From Aphanomyces cochlioides (taxonomy: Eukaryota > Oomycota > Saprolegniomycetes > Saprolegniales > Verrucalvaceae): DNA of 64,000 nucleotides. Below are positions 20,847-31,578 of the stretch, piece by piece. The DNA is taken from the NCBI GenBank assembly GCA_019828595.1, contig JAHQRK010000001.1, positions 620,001 to 684,000 of the forward strand, written 5' to 3'. The translations under genes were made by a program, and so were the position numbers. Every line of letters begins with the position of its first letter. Position 1 is the stretch's first letter. The notes under the pieces were generated by a model. That model was given only the letters and a program-made list of their open reading frames with translations, was not told where the DNA came from and made no database searches.

Positions 20847-22315
20847 TCTTTTGGGCACTTGACAACCATCAAGAGGTTTGCTATACCAAGATCAGGTGGC
20901 ATTTATTCATCTGGATGTTGGGCAAAGTAGGGACACAACTCAAGCAGTGAAATTCCCATGAAATATGCAGAGGAAAAAGTTACTTGCTCCAATATACTAC
21001 CAACATTTGGTCAACGTTCTCGCAAGACTCATAGAAAGGTCAGTGCAGAATGAGTATCAAGGTAAATCTATTCGTGGAGCAGGAATAGCTTAGCTAACGT
21101 TATTCGAGATGCTTTGTGGCTTCCAGGTTGTTGCAATTGACGATTGTGCATCGTTCTATTGGCTTTCGTCGCAGTGTCTAATAAGCATAGTGATATGGTC
21201 AACATGAAATATGAAACATCGTCATTAGCGTGTCGATTTGAGTCTCGTCACAATGGTATGCATTGTGGCTCTGGTCTCGTCACAATGGTATGTATTGTGG
21301 CTCTGGTACAGCTGTACCATTGTAGTAGAGTCAAAAGCTCGAATAGAGTCTAAAATGACTACCGGTAGTATTGAATCGAATACAGTGGAGCTCAAAGAAA
21401 GCGCTTCGAGTAATTTGTGCTACAATTGCATCATTACATATTGCATCATATATTGGACTCGCGCAAGAAGGCAGCAAATCTCGCTTCAGTGCATAGATCA
21501 AACTTATGATCTTTGACCAATGAAACTGTGGGATATCTTTTTATCCAATCATTATGGTCTAAATGTCATCCGTATTCTGGCACATCGTTCTCAATTCCCG
21601 AGCTGAAATATATGTATATTTACCACCTGGATGTCGAAACAGGCAATAATAAACTGTCTGTTGCTGGATGGATTTATTAAAAAGAAACTGCAGCAACATT
21701 CAAGGTTCAAGCGCATAGTCTCGGCAAGTTTAAGACGATAACTAGGGTGAGGCCAGGGCTACGCCCCTGGGTGGAGCGTTTTGCTTTGGAAATAACAAAG
21801 ATTTGCTCACACACATGAAACGTTTGAAGCCATACTATGAATTTTGAATTTGATTCAGACCCAGTTCGAAGTAAAAAATAAATTAACGCCGAGCATTCTG
21901 ATTGGCTACTGTTGACTGACGAATGTTTTTTTTTCGTCAGGAATAAATCATGTCCTGACCAAAAAACCGTCGACTCGTACCGAAAGAAAAATAAATTATC
22001 CAATCAGAGATCATATCATTTTGAAACTAAGGAGACGACATTTACTTCGCACTCCTTATTCACTTCTTTCTTATTTTACTTCGGATTGGCCTCCATAGTT
22101 TCCCTGTTTTGTTGTTCAAAAATGCCAGTTCTTGCACAGATAACACGAACGACTTATCAGTGATAATACAGACGCTCGAGGTACCCAGTCCTATTCACGG
22201 CGCATTTGACGGCAAGACACTGATGACCATGCGCTTAGATGATGCTCAAGGCGACTACCAACATGTCGGAGACATAGTATATCTAGATGGAGAAAGGCGA
22301 ACCTTAGATGATAAT
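20847..22315. other. Gene-poor spacer with small repeats
   Basis: About 1.5 kb between the ZIP gene start and the Helitron fragment. It contains a 32-bp duplication (21242-21305), a small hairpin (CTGACGAA and TTCGTCAG near 21917-21940) and CCAAT-type motifs. Open frames are short and show no family resemblance. Confidence 0.4.
21242..21305. repeat. Tandem duplication, 32 bp x 2
   Basis: Two adjacent 32-bp copies beginning GTCTCGTCACAATGG differ at one position (C or T in ATGYATTG). Confidence 0.85.
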
Positions 22316-23623
22316 CTACGGTTGTGTCCAATGTGAACGTGGCATGTGGTGGGTGGAGGTTCTACTGGCTTGTTCTTCGTCCACAGGCAACATTGGTCCA
22401 ATTAAATGATGCAAAGCGCCTTGGATTTTATAAGATCTCGGCCCACCGTTGCCGTGAATAATTTCTTTGGTACCAATAGATGAAAAGGCAAAGAGGGCGT
22501 TGTACCGGCGAGTGTTATTGACAAACCCTCTGGTTTTGAACAAAGCAATGTATTCGCGAAACTCGGGTGTGTCAGGCCAGGTAGCAACAGGCAGCACTCG
22601 AGAGCCTCCACCGCAGCAGTCCTTTTCTTCGCCTGGCCAAATCTTCGCTTCGCAATGGCGGCAAATCGAATGCTGCTCAATAGTATGAAGAGGCACCAAT
22701 GATTCATCGAAGTCATCGAAACTGACGCGTGCACTGTTGTGAGCACTCTTCTTCTTCGGGCGACCCTTGGGTTTATTCCGGAGACTTAATCCTTGCTCGC
22801 GAGGAGGTACATCAATCAAATCCACATCCACGTTTAGCGGAGGATCAGCATTTGTCAAGGCAAGAAATTGATTGTCAGTGTTGCAATCCACATTTCCATC
22901 GGAAATATCTTCTTCCTTGGTTTCTTCTTCACCTCCTTCATTCATACGGTTAGGTTGTAGCGCAGCATAGATCCTTCGATTGTCAACTCTGCGCTCGCGA
23001 TCTTCTTGCTCATGAGCTGCCAGAATCTTGAGATGATGGTCACTTTGAGCGTGAAAATGGATTCCGTCTTCTCCCTCCTTGGTTTCCTCTTCGTCGCTCT
23101 TATCCATGTCCGTATGGTGCAAAATGATGGCACCCCGCCCTTGATTCGCAACCTCAGAGTTGTGCTTTTTTTCGCGAGCACGTTTGTTGTATTCCGCCTT
23201 CTTGGATCTTTTCAAAGCCACCTCTTTGTCGAAGTCTTCCACGATAGCATGCCGTTTCTTTTCGCGAGCACGATTGTTGTACTCCGCCTTCTTGGCATTT
23301 CTCATAGCCGCCTCGTCGTTAATATTGCCCTGATTCAAGGCATCGTCATCCACAGCTCGGCCATTAGCTCCAGTTGATGCAGACTCTTGTTCGGTAGTAT
23401 GCACTTCATTCCGCCCTGCTTGCTTGCCAGGTTCGGAGTTATCGATCGCATGTCCTTGATTGTCATTGTCATGATTGCCATTGCCTTTGCCTTTCTTAGA
23501 GGCCGAGTAGTTGTTATTTTCTACGCAGAAAACTGCGTCAGAAAAATGTTCATACAAAATCATCAACACAAAAATGATAATGTGATTGGATCGTAAAAAT
23601 ACTGTGGATATGTGTCCCGCCAC
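22316..23623 (-). pseudogene. Truncated Helitron: N-terminal part of the Rep-helicase protein
   Basis: An open frame of 435 codons without an early ATG. The N-terminal half is charged and contains two copies of a KKAEYN-N/K-RAREKK repeat. The C-terminal half has a zinc-binding-like HSICRHCEAKIWPGEE segment and then the hallmark of the Helitron-like N-terminal domain (NALFAFSSIG, SYKIQGALHHLIGPMLP). After that point the family match stops abruptly (about 22375), and neither the HUH nuclease nor the PIF1-like helicase is found downstream. It is therefore a 5' fragment of an autonomous Helitron, probably not mobile. Confidence 0.7.
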
Positions 23624-24310
23624 TTAAGCTTAACATAATGTGGTTTGCCAGAAATACTACTCATTTCTTTCATAAATCGTACAGAATTCGCGGTATTTAT
23701 TAAACATCACTTTGTTTAATATCGAGTTCAATAATGAGTTGAAACTTTGATACTGGGTAATACACCTGCTAAGTATCATGAAACACCCTGGCTGCTCTAT
23801 GAAAATGTCCGGTATTTCGAGCCAAAAAGGCCCTACTTCGTAGCATTCGCATATCGCGTCGGAATTCGCCTTTCGGAGTCCAAGCCTCTGGCCAGGGTAT
23901 GGCTTAAAGTGGCAGAAAGGGCTCGTCACCCTACTGCACAGTGTGTTGACCGCTTAATCAGCGGCCTTTTCTGCCCGAGTGAAGCTATCCTAAGACATGC
24001 ATCTCACCTTGCATCGTCCCAGAAAAACCCAACTGCCATTCATCTCGTCTTTGGCAGGTATTATTTTAAATAGTAGGACAATATTTTCATTTTGTATGTG
24101 GAATTGTTTGATCATTAATATTATCGACAACTACCACGTCCAGCATCATGGGTGCATCGTGACAAAACATGACACCAATTATTGAGCAACACACCAAATA
24201 TATAATTGACAACATCACACCAAATGGATATTTGCCATGGATATCGGGCAATACAACCTTGAGTGGTCAAATTAGTTGATGTTGGTTGGAAGTGCTGACT
24301 ACTATGAACG
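23624..24310. other. Intergenic, no gene supported
   Basis: Roughly 690 bp between the Helitron fragment and the tandem array. The plus-strand frame at 23747-24073 is open for 108 codons but starts without an ATG and has no recognisable motif. It may be flanking Helitron sequence. Confidence 0.35.
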
Positions 24311-24336
24311 AACTTTTTTTGACTTGCCGTTTGTTT

Positions 24337-24527
24337 GTAAAAATTGCTCATTTTGTACTTGGATAAAGTATGTAAAAATTGCTAATTTTGTACTTGGATA
24401 AAGTATATAAAAATTGCTCATTTGTTGACTTGACGTTGGTATGTGAAAATTGCTCATTTTTGTACTTGGAATAAGTATATAAAAATTGCTCATTTGTTGA
24501 CTTGACGTTTGTATCTAAAAATTACTC
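24337..24527. repeat. Tandem array, 34-36 bp period, about five copies
   Basis: Copies start near 24338, 24372, 24408, 24443 and 24479, each opening with TAAAAATTGCTCA or a near variant. Two spacer types occur after it, TTTTGTACTTGGATAAAG and TTTGTTGACTTGACGTT. The array ends about 45 bp before the mariner element. Confidence 0.75.
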
Positions 24528-24572
24528 TCGTACTTAGTCTCGTACTTACGTGTTGCGTTAGAGCTTTAAGTT

Positions 24573-24600
24573 CTCCCTCCGTCCAACAAAAATCGCTCGA
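24573..24600 (+). repeat. Left terminal inverted repeat of the mariner-like element
   Basis: 28 bp beginning CTCCCTCCGTCC; exact reverse complement of 26192-26219. Confidence 0.9.
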
Positions 24601-24646
24601 ATCAGAATTTTGGCGTATGGAGCCTCCAATTAAAATGCACAACACT

Positions 24647-25953
24647 TCAATAATTAATATTGAACGAATAAATTTGGAAAGGTGTTACGTGACACTCAGC
24701 CAATCGAATCAAGCAAAATACGTGTCGCAAAACAAACAAATTGCACTTGATGGCTTCGATCATACAACACTGGAGTGTAATGAACGCATTGTTGAGCTTT
24801 TCAAAAGGGTAGGTCTCGAATGCATTGATGACATTGATCACAAGCTCATCAATTGACTTTTCTGACCGTCGATGCTGTAGAGATTGGATGGCTGCAAAGA
24901 AACCAAGATCCAAGACGTTGAAATCTGGTGAGTTTGGTGGCTGTGGTCTGAGATCAAAGCACCATCCCTGCTCCAAGTATTGACGGAATGACTCACGTAG
25001 GGCAGGATCTCATGGACTCATGTGTGGCTTTGCGTTGTTATGCTGGAGAACGATCTTGGCGTGCTGCTTTGGCCATTTCTCGACGATTGCTGGCAGCACC
25101 TTGTCCAGCAGAAAGGAACGATAGACTTCCCGCGTCACAGTGATGGGCTTTGTCTCGGGTGTTCCAGCCAATCTATTGACGCTGTCACGCTTAGCCTCGA
25201 CGATTTCAACGAAAGGCCATGTTCCGATTTTTCCATCCCACAAAGCACCCGCATCGTCGACGAATCTTGGACGAGCGACGGCGCTCAAAAACATAACCTT
25301 GGTAATGAATCTTTTGCTCTTGCATTTTCTTTCTGGCGCCTTCTCACCAGGAGCGAGATAGTAACGTTTGGCTTCCTTGGTCAGATAGAACCATTTTTCA
25401 TCAAGGTGTACATACTCATACATGTTGCTCATACTCTTTGTAGAATCGACGTGGCTTATTGCAAATTTCAAGCGCGCATACTTGTTGGCACTCGTGAGAA
25501 CAGGTCGTATGGCACTCGTGTGCGATCGAAGCATTCCAAGCTTAAGGTAGCGATGCAATGTACTCCGGCTTATATCTACATATGTGTAAGGTGAATACAG
25601 TAGATTGACTTACTAGTTAGCTCTGATATCGATCGTAGAGTTATTCGTTCGTCTAACTTGAGCTTAATCAATTTTTCTTTCACTTGAAGTGCAGTAAACT
25701 TGAATTTCCTGCCCACTCGTCCTTTCTTTTTTCCTCGAACTGAAGCTGTCATGTTTCCATTCGCCATACCTTCTTCCTTTGCGCGTGCCAGAACTTTGCG
25801 GATCGTAGTGACGTGGCAACCATACTTATCAGCGAGCATCTCTCCAAAGCCTTTGGGCAATCGCGTCATGAGTGTTCCCGAGCTTCTCAAGAGAATCTCT
25901 CTCATGATTGATTCACGCTCGACGTCGGTCAGATCGCGCCTTCCAACACCCAT
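24647..25953 (-). pseudogene. Mariner-like transposase with nonsense codon and catalytic Asp-to-Asn change
   Basis: ATG at 25953; exon 1 runs to 25614, a 38-nt GT-AG intron occupies 25613-25576, and the frame continues to 24647 (about 422 codons). The N-terminal region contains helix-turn-helix segments (KYGCHVTTIRKVL; NISRSTLHRYLKL across the splice). Catalytic motif 1 is present (VHLDEKWFYL). At motif 2, where relatives have QQDN, this copy reads LQHNNAKPH, so the second catalytic Asp is Asn. A TGA at 25012-25010 interrupts the frame a few codons later. Motif 3 follows as SPDFNVLDLGFF, the plant-type mariner signature. Two independent lesions make the enzyme inactive. Confidence 0.85.
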
Positions 25954-26191
25954 GCCAAAATGATTTTCACAGAATGAATGTTTTGTATGGTTTATTGTAT
26001 GAAAATTTTAATTGGCATTCACACAACTTCTTCATTTGAATTTCCCTCGCAAGTTACATGAATGTGTACACTTTGGCGCCATCTTTCTCTTCGTGCAATC
26101 ATATCAACTCAATTCACATTGAGGAGGGAAATACTTTGATTTGAAATTTTCTCGAAAATATAATACGTTGTCATGTCAACCCTCCTCAAAA

Positions 26192-26219
26192 TCGAGCGAT
26201 TTTTGTTGGACGGAGGGAG
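26192..26219 (-). repeat. Right terminal inverted repeat of the mariner-like element
   Basis: 28 bp, perfect partner of the left repeat; its outer end lies only 50 bp upstream of the translin start codon. Confidence 0.9.
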
Positions 26220-26269
26220 TAATAGATAGCGATTAAAAAAGAATTTTGAACGTGAAGATTGAACCCATC

Positions 26270-27017
26270 ATGGAGAAATATGCCGCATTGCTTGACCAAG
26301 CGAGCTTCCAGCGCATATCAGCCGAAATGACAGAGTACGATGATAAGCGAGAAGTGATCATTCGTCAGTCGCGTGATATTCTCAAGTCCAGCAAACAAGC
26401 AATCTTTTCGATGCACCGAGGGGCGCTTGACGACGCCAAGGCGAAATTGCAGGCTGCAGATCAAGTCATTGCAACATTATCGCCACTCATTGTAGCTGAC
26501 CGATCGCTACGCACTGGCTCATTTGCAGGTGCCATGGAGGAATACGCAGAAGCACAATGTTTTCTTCATTTCCTCCTCTATGGCACTTTGATCTCGATCG
26601 ACAAACTCAATTTTGTTGAACGAGAAGAATATCTCTCGGGGGTCGTCGATTTCACAGGCGAAGTGGGTCGATATGCAATTGCCCAAGCCACCAAACGAAA
26701 TGTGCAACAAGTAGAAGCTTGTCGTGACATTGTCGAAGCTATTTCCGGCGAGGTATGTGGCCTCCCCGAACGGTGACTGATGACGATTGCAGTTGATCCA
26801 ATTTAACTTTCGCAATGGACCTCTTCGGAAGAAGTATGATGCTTTAAAGTACAACCTCAAGAAGCTCGAGGTAGTCAACCAAAATGCTAAGGACTCCAAT
26901 CGAAGGTTGTAGAATACATTGTATGAGTTGTCCCTTGTCACGCATGGCTTTCAAGTAAACGTTGAGAACGAACCTGTCGAAACAACGACGGGTGGAGACG
27001 ACGAGGCTTTAGAATAG
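26270..27017 (+). CDS. Translin-family nucleic-acid-binding protein, 3 exons
   Basis: The spliced model is 26270-26752, 26793-26870 and 26913-27017 (introns 40 and 42 nt), giving 221 residues. The all-helical translin fold is recognisable from the acidic helices and especially from the RNGPLRKKYDALKYNLKKLE segment with the downstream YELSLVTHGF, which match the C-terminal hallmark of translin. Translin forms an octamer, or with TRAX the C3PO endonuclease that trims RNA, in cytosol and nucleus. Whether this is translin or TRAX is not fully settled, but the short length favours translin. The mariner element ends 50 bp upstream. Its stop is 20 bp from the convergent APC4 gene. Confidence 0.85.
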
Positions 27018-27036
27018 TACAATTTGTTTGATTCGC

Positions 27037-29589
27037 TTAATCGCTTGCATCCTCTTCCTCTTCTTCGTCACATTCCCCGTCGAACATTGTGAACGTGCCA
27101 TTGTGCTGTGACAAAATACACAAGACGCCACGTGTGCCATTGGCAGCGAGGGCGGAGAATGGCGGTGGCGAAAGTCTCCTGGACCTAATGACAATATCGC
27201 TTGAATCCAAGTCCTACGTATATGGCATGATGATCAATTCAAAGGAATTCCGACTGGCATTACATGCAGTTGATTCATGGGTTGTAGCATTGGTGTTTCA
27301 ATGGGCAGGAGCTGCAGAGAAGCTAGAATAACTCTTTTGGTGGCATTAGAAACACTTGAAACCTACCTCCGTTGGCATCGTCAGAATGTAGCAATACTGC
27401 GACGCTTGCCGTGGATCCACGAATGTACATGCAAGCATCAATCTATGATCAATTAAATAAGTGTCGAATGTTTCATAGATTGCATCTACCACTCTGGTAG
27501 AATTCAGCAACAGTCGACAAGCCATCCACGTATTGGTGTCGAGTACGACAAGGGAGTTTCCTCTCCAGAAAAGTCCCCACTGGGCATCCAAGAATATTGA
27601 CTTGGGCTCGGGGAATGTCCAGCAATCAACAGATGGTAATGTGGTCGGCGTCGACACGTGCTTGATGAATACATTCCAGCGTTGTTGGAGCTCTGCACGT
27701 TCACGCAAGAGGGATTCAATCAACTATGGGTGCAATACATGATTGAATAAGTGCTGTAAAGTCTGCGTACCTCCGGTACTCGACTACCAAATGTTACCTC
27801 CATGTCAGTTGGAGAGTGTGTTTGCTGATAAGCTACCGCAACTTCAGTAGCACGATTCAAGAAGCGAGCAAGACGAAGTGTGTCTATAGAACTTCGTGTC
27901 GTCGCGACAGTTTTAGCTACAGAATTGATTATGTTCAAGAATCATGACGAAGAGATTACGTACAAGTCAAATGTGCATTCATTTCACCAAGCCAAGTCAA
28001 GAAGAGACCAAAGTCCATCGAGGTGTCTTGCAGTGCACTCTGAGTAGCGGCAATTAGTCGAAATATATTCTCCGCTGATGTGATGACTGCTGAGAGGGCA
28101 TCAATGTTCAATCCAAATGCCTACACGCCATGAATATCAGCGATAGAAGAAGGAAAGACGATGAAATACGTGGAGATTGGCGTGGAACTTGGTTAATCCA
28201 CGTAGCTCACTCAGGCGAAAGAGTATATTTGTCGTGGCTGTGGAGAGATGTTCATGGAGCTATAAACATCAAGTCTGGTATTGACAAAGGGGATAGTTCA
28301 AGTGCTTACCAGCATCTCAACAGTTTGACAGCTATGCGCAAATGCTTGCTGAATCTTTCGAAGACTCTATAATTCAAACGTTTGACCGAGACTTCAGTGC
28401 AAAGACAACCTGCTCTAGTAAATACTGCGATAGAAAGATGCCAAGAGCTGGGAAGCAGATTCCACTGCATAGGAGAGCGTGCATATGCATCTTGTAAATG
28501 ATAAATCAATTTCATGGGCGTTTAGTCGTACCTGTGGGACGTCCTTGCAGCCATACTTGGCATATTCGCCAGGTAGTAGACGCACCTTGGCTTCAAACAC
28601 TTTGACACCATTACTCCACTAAGTGAGTATCGTCAGAGTATTTCGAAGATCCCCATACCTCTGTTCGTGTTTGCTTCAAAGCCGAGTCAAATATACTGCA
28701 TAAGCTGTGGATTTCATGCATGTGATGGGCGACCATGACAAGCTCTTCCTTATATGACTTCACTTGAGGCAATTGGTAGGTAATCAATTTAGTATCGAGT
28801 GCTACAAGCAAGCACGAGAGATCTTCCTTCAAGGTCACTTGTCGAATAGCTTGAAGAGATGAATCGAGTTGCAACAGGCACACCACGCCATGAAACCAAA
28901 ATCGAATGGTGCCTCGTTCATCCGCTGATACAAGGATATGATGCTCTCCTGAAACGGGCTGGATTCGAGTATACATGCTTGATTGCGTCTCACTGGAAAC
29001 AACAGGAGGATTCATAACGAAGAGCGCTGTACGATCCCTGATTTTAGACTCCTCGCAACCATCCAAACTAGTTCAAACTTCAAGTAAGGGCGTCATGTTC
29101 AAAAGGAGAGAGCATACTTTATCCAACACAAGGATACAATGGGGCTCGCAAGCCGCTCAGTACCAGAGTCAATAAGCTGTGAAGCGGTTGAAGTCTCGGT
29201 TTCCACGTCATGCAATAGAATACGTCCGTCGCGATGGCCCACAGCTAGGGTCCTGCCTATTGCAAAGTTTGCTCAATTCAAGCTACAAGACTATATGATT
29301 ATCATACCATTAGGTCTCCATGCAAGCTGTGTCACTTCGGAATGTACATCTGACGGCTGCACGTGGAGCAACTTTTTCCATTCAATCGATTGCTACAACG
29401 TCATGACTTTAATCGATAGTTCGGATCCAAAGTACGCACGTAAACAACGACATGGTGGTCCGTCGTGAGAATGGCGACAATATCCATAGTAGGACAGCAC
29501 AGTACTCGTGAAGCTGCAATGCCTTTGCTCTCGCGCATTAATGAAAAGTTCTCCTGAGGACCTCTTCGGTCGTCCTCATCCATCATCAT
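27037..29589 (-). CDS. APC4: Anaphase-promoting complex subunit 4, about 13 exons
   Basis: Thirteen minus-strand exons connect in frame through 40-50-nt GT-AG introns from the ATG at 29589 (exon 1 ends at 29440) to a TAA at 27039-27037, about 760 residues. The N-terminus is an APC4-type WD40 propeller: MDIVAILTTDHHVVVY, then WRPNGRTLAVGHRDGRILLH, as in Apc4_WD40. The centre holds the helical APC4 long domain (LFRLSELRGLTKFHANLH is diagnostic). The C-terminus returns to propeller-like strands and ends in an acidic tail (GECDEEEEEDASD). APC4 is a scaffold subunit of the APC/C ubiquitin ligase that triggers anaphase. The TTATCCGG motif lies 27 bp upstream of the start. Confidence 0.8.
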
Positions 29590-29615
29590 AGATGCAAATT
29601 TCGAAATGACATCAA

Positions 29616-29625
29616 GTTATCCGGA
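29616..29625 (-). promoter_or_regulatory. CCGGATA motif upstream of APC4
   Basis: TTATCCGGAC on the plus strand, 27 bp from the APC4 ATG at 29589; no other gene starts nearby on the plus strand. Confidence 0.4.
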
Positions 29626-29650
29626 CATTGAGGAAAATGCAATCGAGTCT

Positions 29651-31360
29651 CTAATACATTTCCCCTCGAAGGAGCAGCTTTGGCACATGCTGAACGACAG
29701 CGCCCTCATGAGGGCAGTTATGAGGAAAGATCAACAGACGTCCTCGCTGGGGCTTGACGCCAGCCAAAATGACATTGTCTTGGGCGGGGGACGTGAGGAA
29801 ATTTGTCTCGCCGCCTTCTGTACAGCTTGACAGGTAGAGGATGAAGGTTTTCGTAGACGTCACGCCATGGATGTCCGTGCGGCTCAGATCTACATGTGGC
29901 GGCAAACTGCCACCCACTTCATTGTAGTGGAGAAAGCGCATATTCGGAAATACATCCTTGCCACAAGCTTGTCGAATTGCGTCAATGACCCAGCCCATGC
30001 TGTCACAGAAGTACGAACGATCAGAGCACGATATCTTCTCTTTCGGGGCGACGGGAAGAGTCTTGTGCAGGGATTCCAACTGCAACAAGAACTCGTCAGA
30101 GAACATGTTGTCGTAGTAACCACTGCCAGCACCAGGGTGCGACGATTTGGACGGAATCAACTCGACAAACGAGGAAGTTGTGGGAGATTGCCACGCTGGA
30201 CTTGCCAAGATATCCAAGGAACCACCCAGCCTACATAAACAATAATGCGCATTCGACTGAGATGATGGAGAGTACCTTGCCGCGATGTCTACATGGCCGT
30301 TGGCTAATGTAGTTTGAATTGGCAAAATGTTTGCATTGTCGGCAATGTCAGGGGCAGCCCCAGAAGTCAACAATGCATCAACGACGTGAGAATAACCCAT
30401 CCAGCACGCCACAAACAATGGTGTTTGGCCATATTCGTTCCGGCAGTTCACATCGACACCAACATGGACAAGGGCTCGAATGCGTGCGGCATTGTCCGCT
30501 GCGACAGCTTTAAACATTTCGGCATCGCGCTGTTTCGGGGTTAAGCCGACAAAAAGTTGAAGAGCGCTCCAGAGAGGAAGAGCATCCAAGGATGGTTTCA
30601 CGCTTTTGTGACCTTTGGGCGGAATGTGTGATAGTTGCGAGTATGCACGGTACGATATCTCTGCAATTTGTTGCGGTGTCTTGGTTGATGGCGGTGGACG
30701 AGGTGGGCACTTTGACGCAAGATTGATAACTTCGGTAAGGCAAACCGGGCATGAAAAGTCTTGATCGATACGTAATGTAGACAAGTGCTGCCAGAAACAT
30801 GTTTGGCAAATTGCATGGTTGCATGGCGAAAGAACGATGACTGGGGACGAGGATGCATCGCATTGCTTGCAGACCTGACCATTTTGTGGTTTGGCGGTCG
30901 CAAGTAATGAGTTGAGCCATACGATATATGGCGTTGGATAGCGTAGTAAAAGTGGTCTCGCATCGTTGTAAAGAATCTCGTCTTCGTAGCAATCGTAAGC
31001 TGGATCCGCGCCGGCATAGAATAAGGCCAAACACACATTTGACGATCGGATCGCAGCATATCGGAGCAACGAGAGCTTCACATTGTCTACGACAGCACAG
31101 CAGACATTCAGGTTGTACTTGGAGAGCTTGATCACGCCAAATTCTATCGTACAACACACGTTAATCATTCACACAGACAGCAAATTGGTTGTACTTGCCA
31201 AGCATTTGTTGTCAATGTGCTGGACGTACTCTTGGATTTCTTCTGGAGAAAGCTCGCATCGGGTAGTCATATTGTGATTGATTTTGTAGAACGTTCGAAT
31301 GCGCTCATTGCGCCGCTTGCTCAATCGACCACCCTTGGCCTTTCCATCGACCTCTTCCAT
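29651..31360 (-). CDS. RING finger, ankyrin repeats and prolyl-4-hydroxylase-like dioxygenase in one protein, 3 exons
   Basis: The model 31360-31195, 31143-30276 and 30230-29651 encodes 537 residues. After a basic N-terminus (GGRLSKRRNERIR) and an ankyrin-like segment (VCLALFYAGADP), residues about 150-200 form a RING finger: VCKQCDASSS, then SPCNHAICQTCF and CPVC. Ankyrin repeats follow (VGVDVNCRNEYGQTPLFVAC; ALLTSGAAPDIADN). The last 180 residues are a 2OG-Fe(II) oxygenase of P4H type: RFLHYNEVGGSLPPHVD with the HxD pair, EGGETNF, and the late His in PHNCPHEG followed by LLLRGEMY. The second intron is 45 nt with no stop in frame, so retention would add 15 residues. It could be a ubiquitin ligase whose activity or target is oxygen-dependent; that is inference. 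Confidence 0.75.
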
Positions 31361-31398
31361 CTTGATTCCCTGGCCAATCGCACTGAATCAATTAACGT

Positions 31399-31462
31399 GA
31401 AACCCTTCACCCCTAAAACCCTACACCCCAAAATACTTTAACCCCTAAACCCTTCAACCCTT
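31399..31462. repeat. Interstitial telomere-like tract in a bidirectional promoter
   Basis: A C-strand-rich run with repeated ACCCTA, CCCCTAAA and AACCCTT units, resembling degenerate CCCTAAA telomere repeats or plant-type telo-boxes (AAACCCTA). It lies 39 bp before the divergent start at 31360 and 117 bp before the ISWI start. Confidence 0.5.
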
Positions 31463-31578
31463 ATTTTAATTGTTTTAACCAATAAAAATGAAATCAACAT
31501 TAATATTTTGGCCAATTAAAGGAAAGCAGTTTTAATTTTTACGTTTTTGCACCAGAATCTGTTGCTGTCCTCGGATTT

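Larger units (their letters stand above)
24573..26219. mobile_element. Mariner-like element (plant DD39D/Stowaway-related), complete but inactive
   Basis: A 1,647-bp unit bounded by perfect 28-bp terminal inverted repeats at 24573-24600 and 26192-26219. The ends begin CTCCCTCCGTCC, the same outer motif as plant Stowaway and mariner-like elements. The right flank is TA as expected of the target duplication; the left flank is TT, suggesting a later point change. It carries one transposase gene on the minus strand that is no longer functional. Confidence 0.9.

Noticed and set aside
21917..21940. Short hairpin followed by T-rich DNA as a transcription terminator
   Set aside because: Rho-independent-type terminators are not expected in this nuclear genome, and no gene ends there.
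23747..24073. 108-codon plus-strand frame that might be a gene or retroelement piece
   Set aside because: It begins without an ATG and shows no reverse transcriptase, integrase or other domain motif.
24302..24493. Minus-strand frame with a repeated MSNFYI...PSTK peptide
   Set aside because: The peptide periodicity is a by-product of the DNA tandem array; there is no independent sign of a gene.
24337..24527. Possible CRISPR array
   Set aside because: The repeats abut without unique spacers, and the window is clearly eukaryotic.
31399..31462. A real chromosome end or telomere
   Set aside because: The tract is short, degenerate and flanked by unique genes on both sides.
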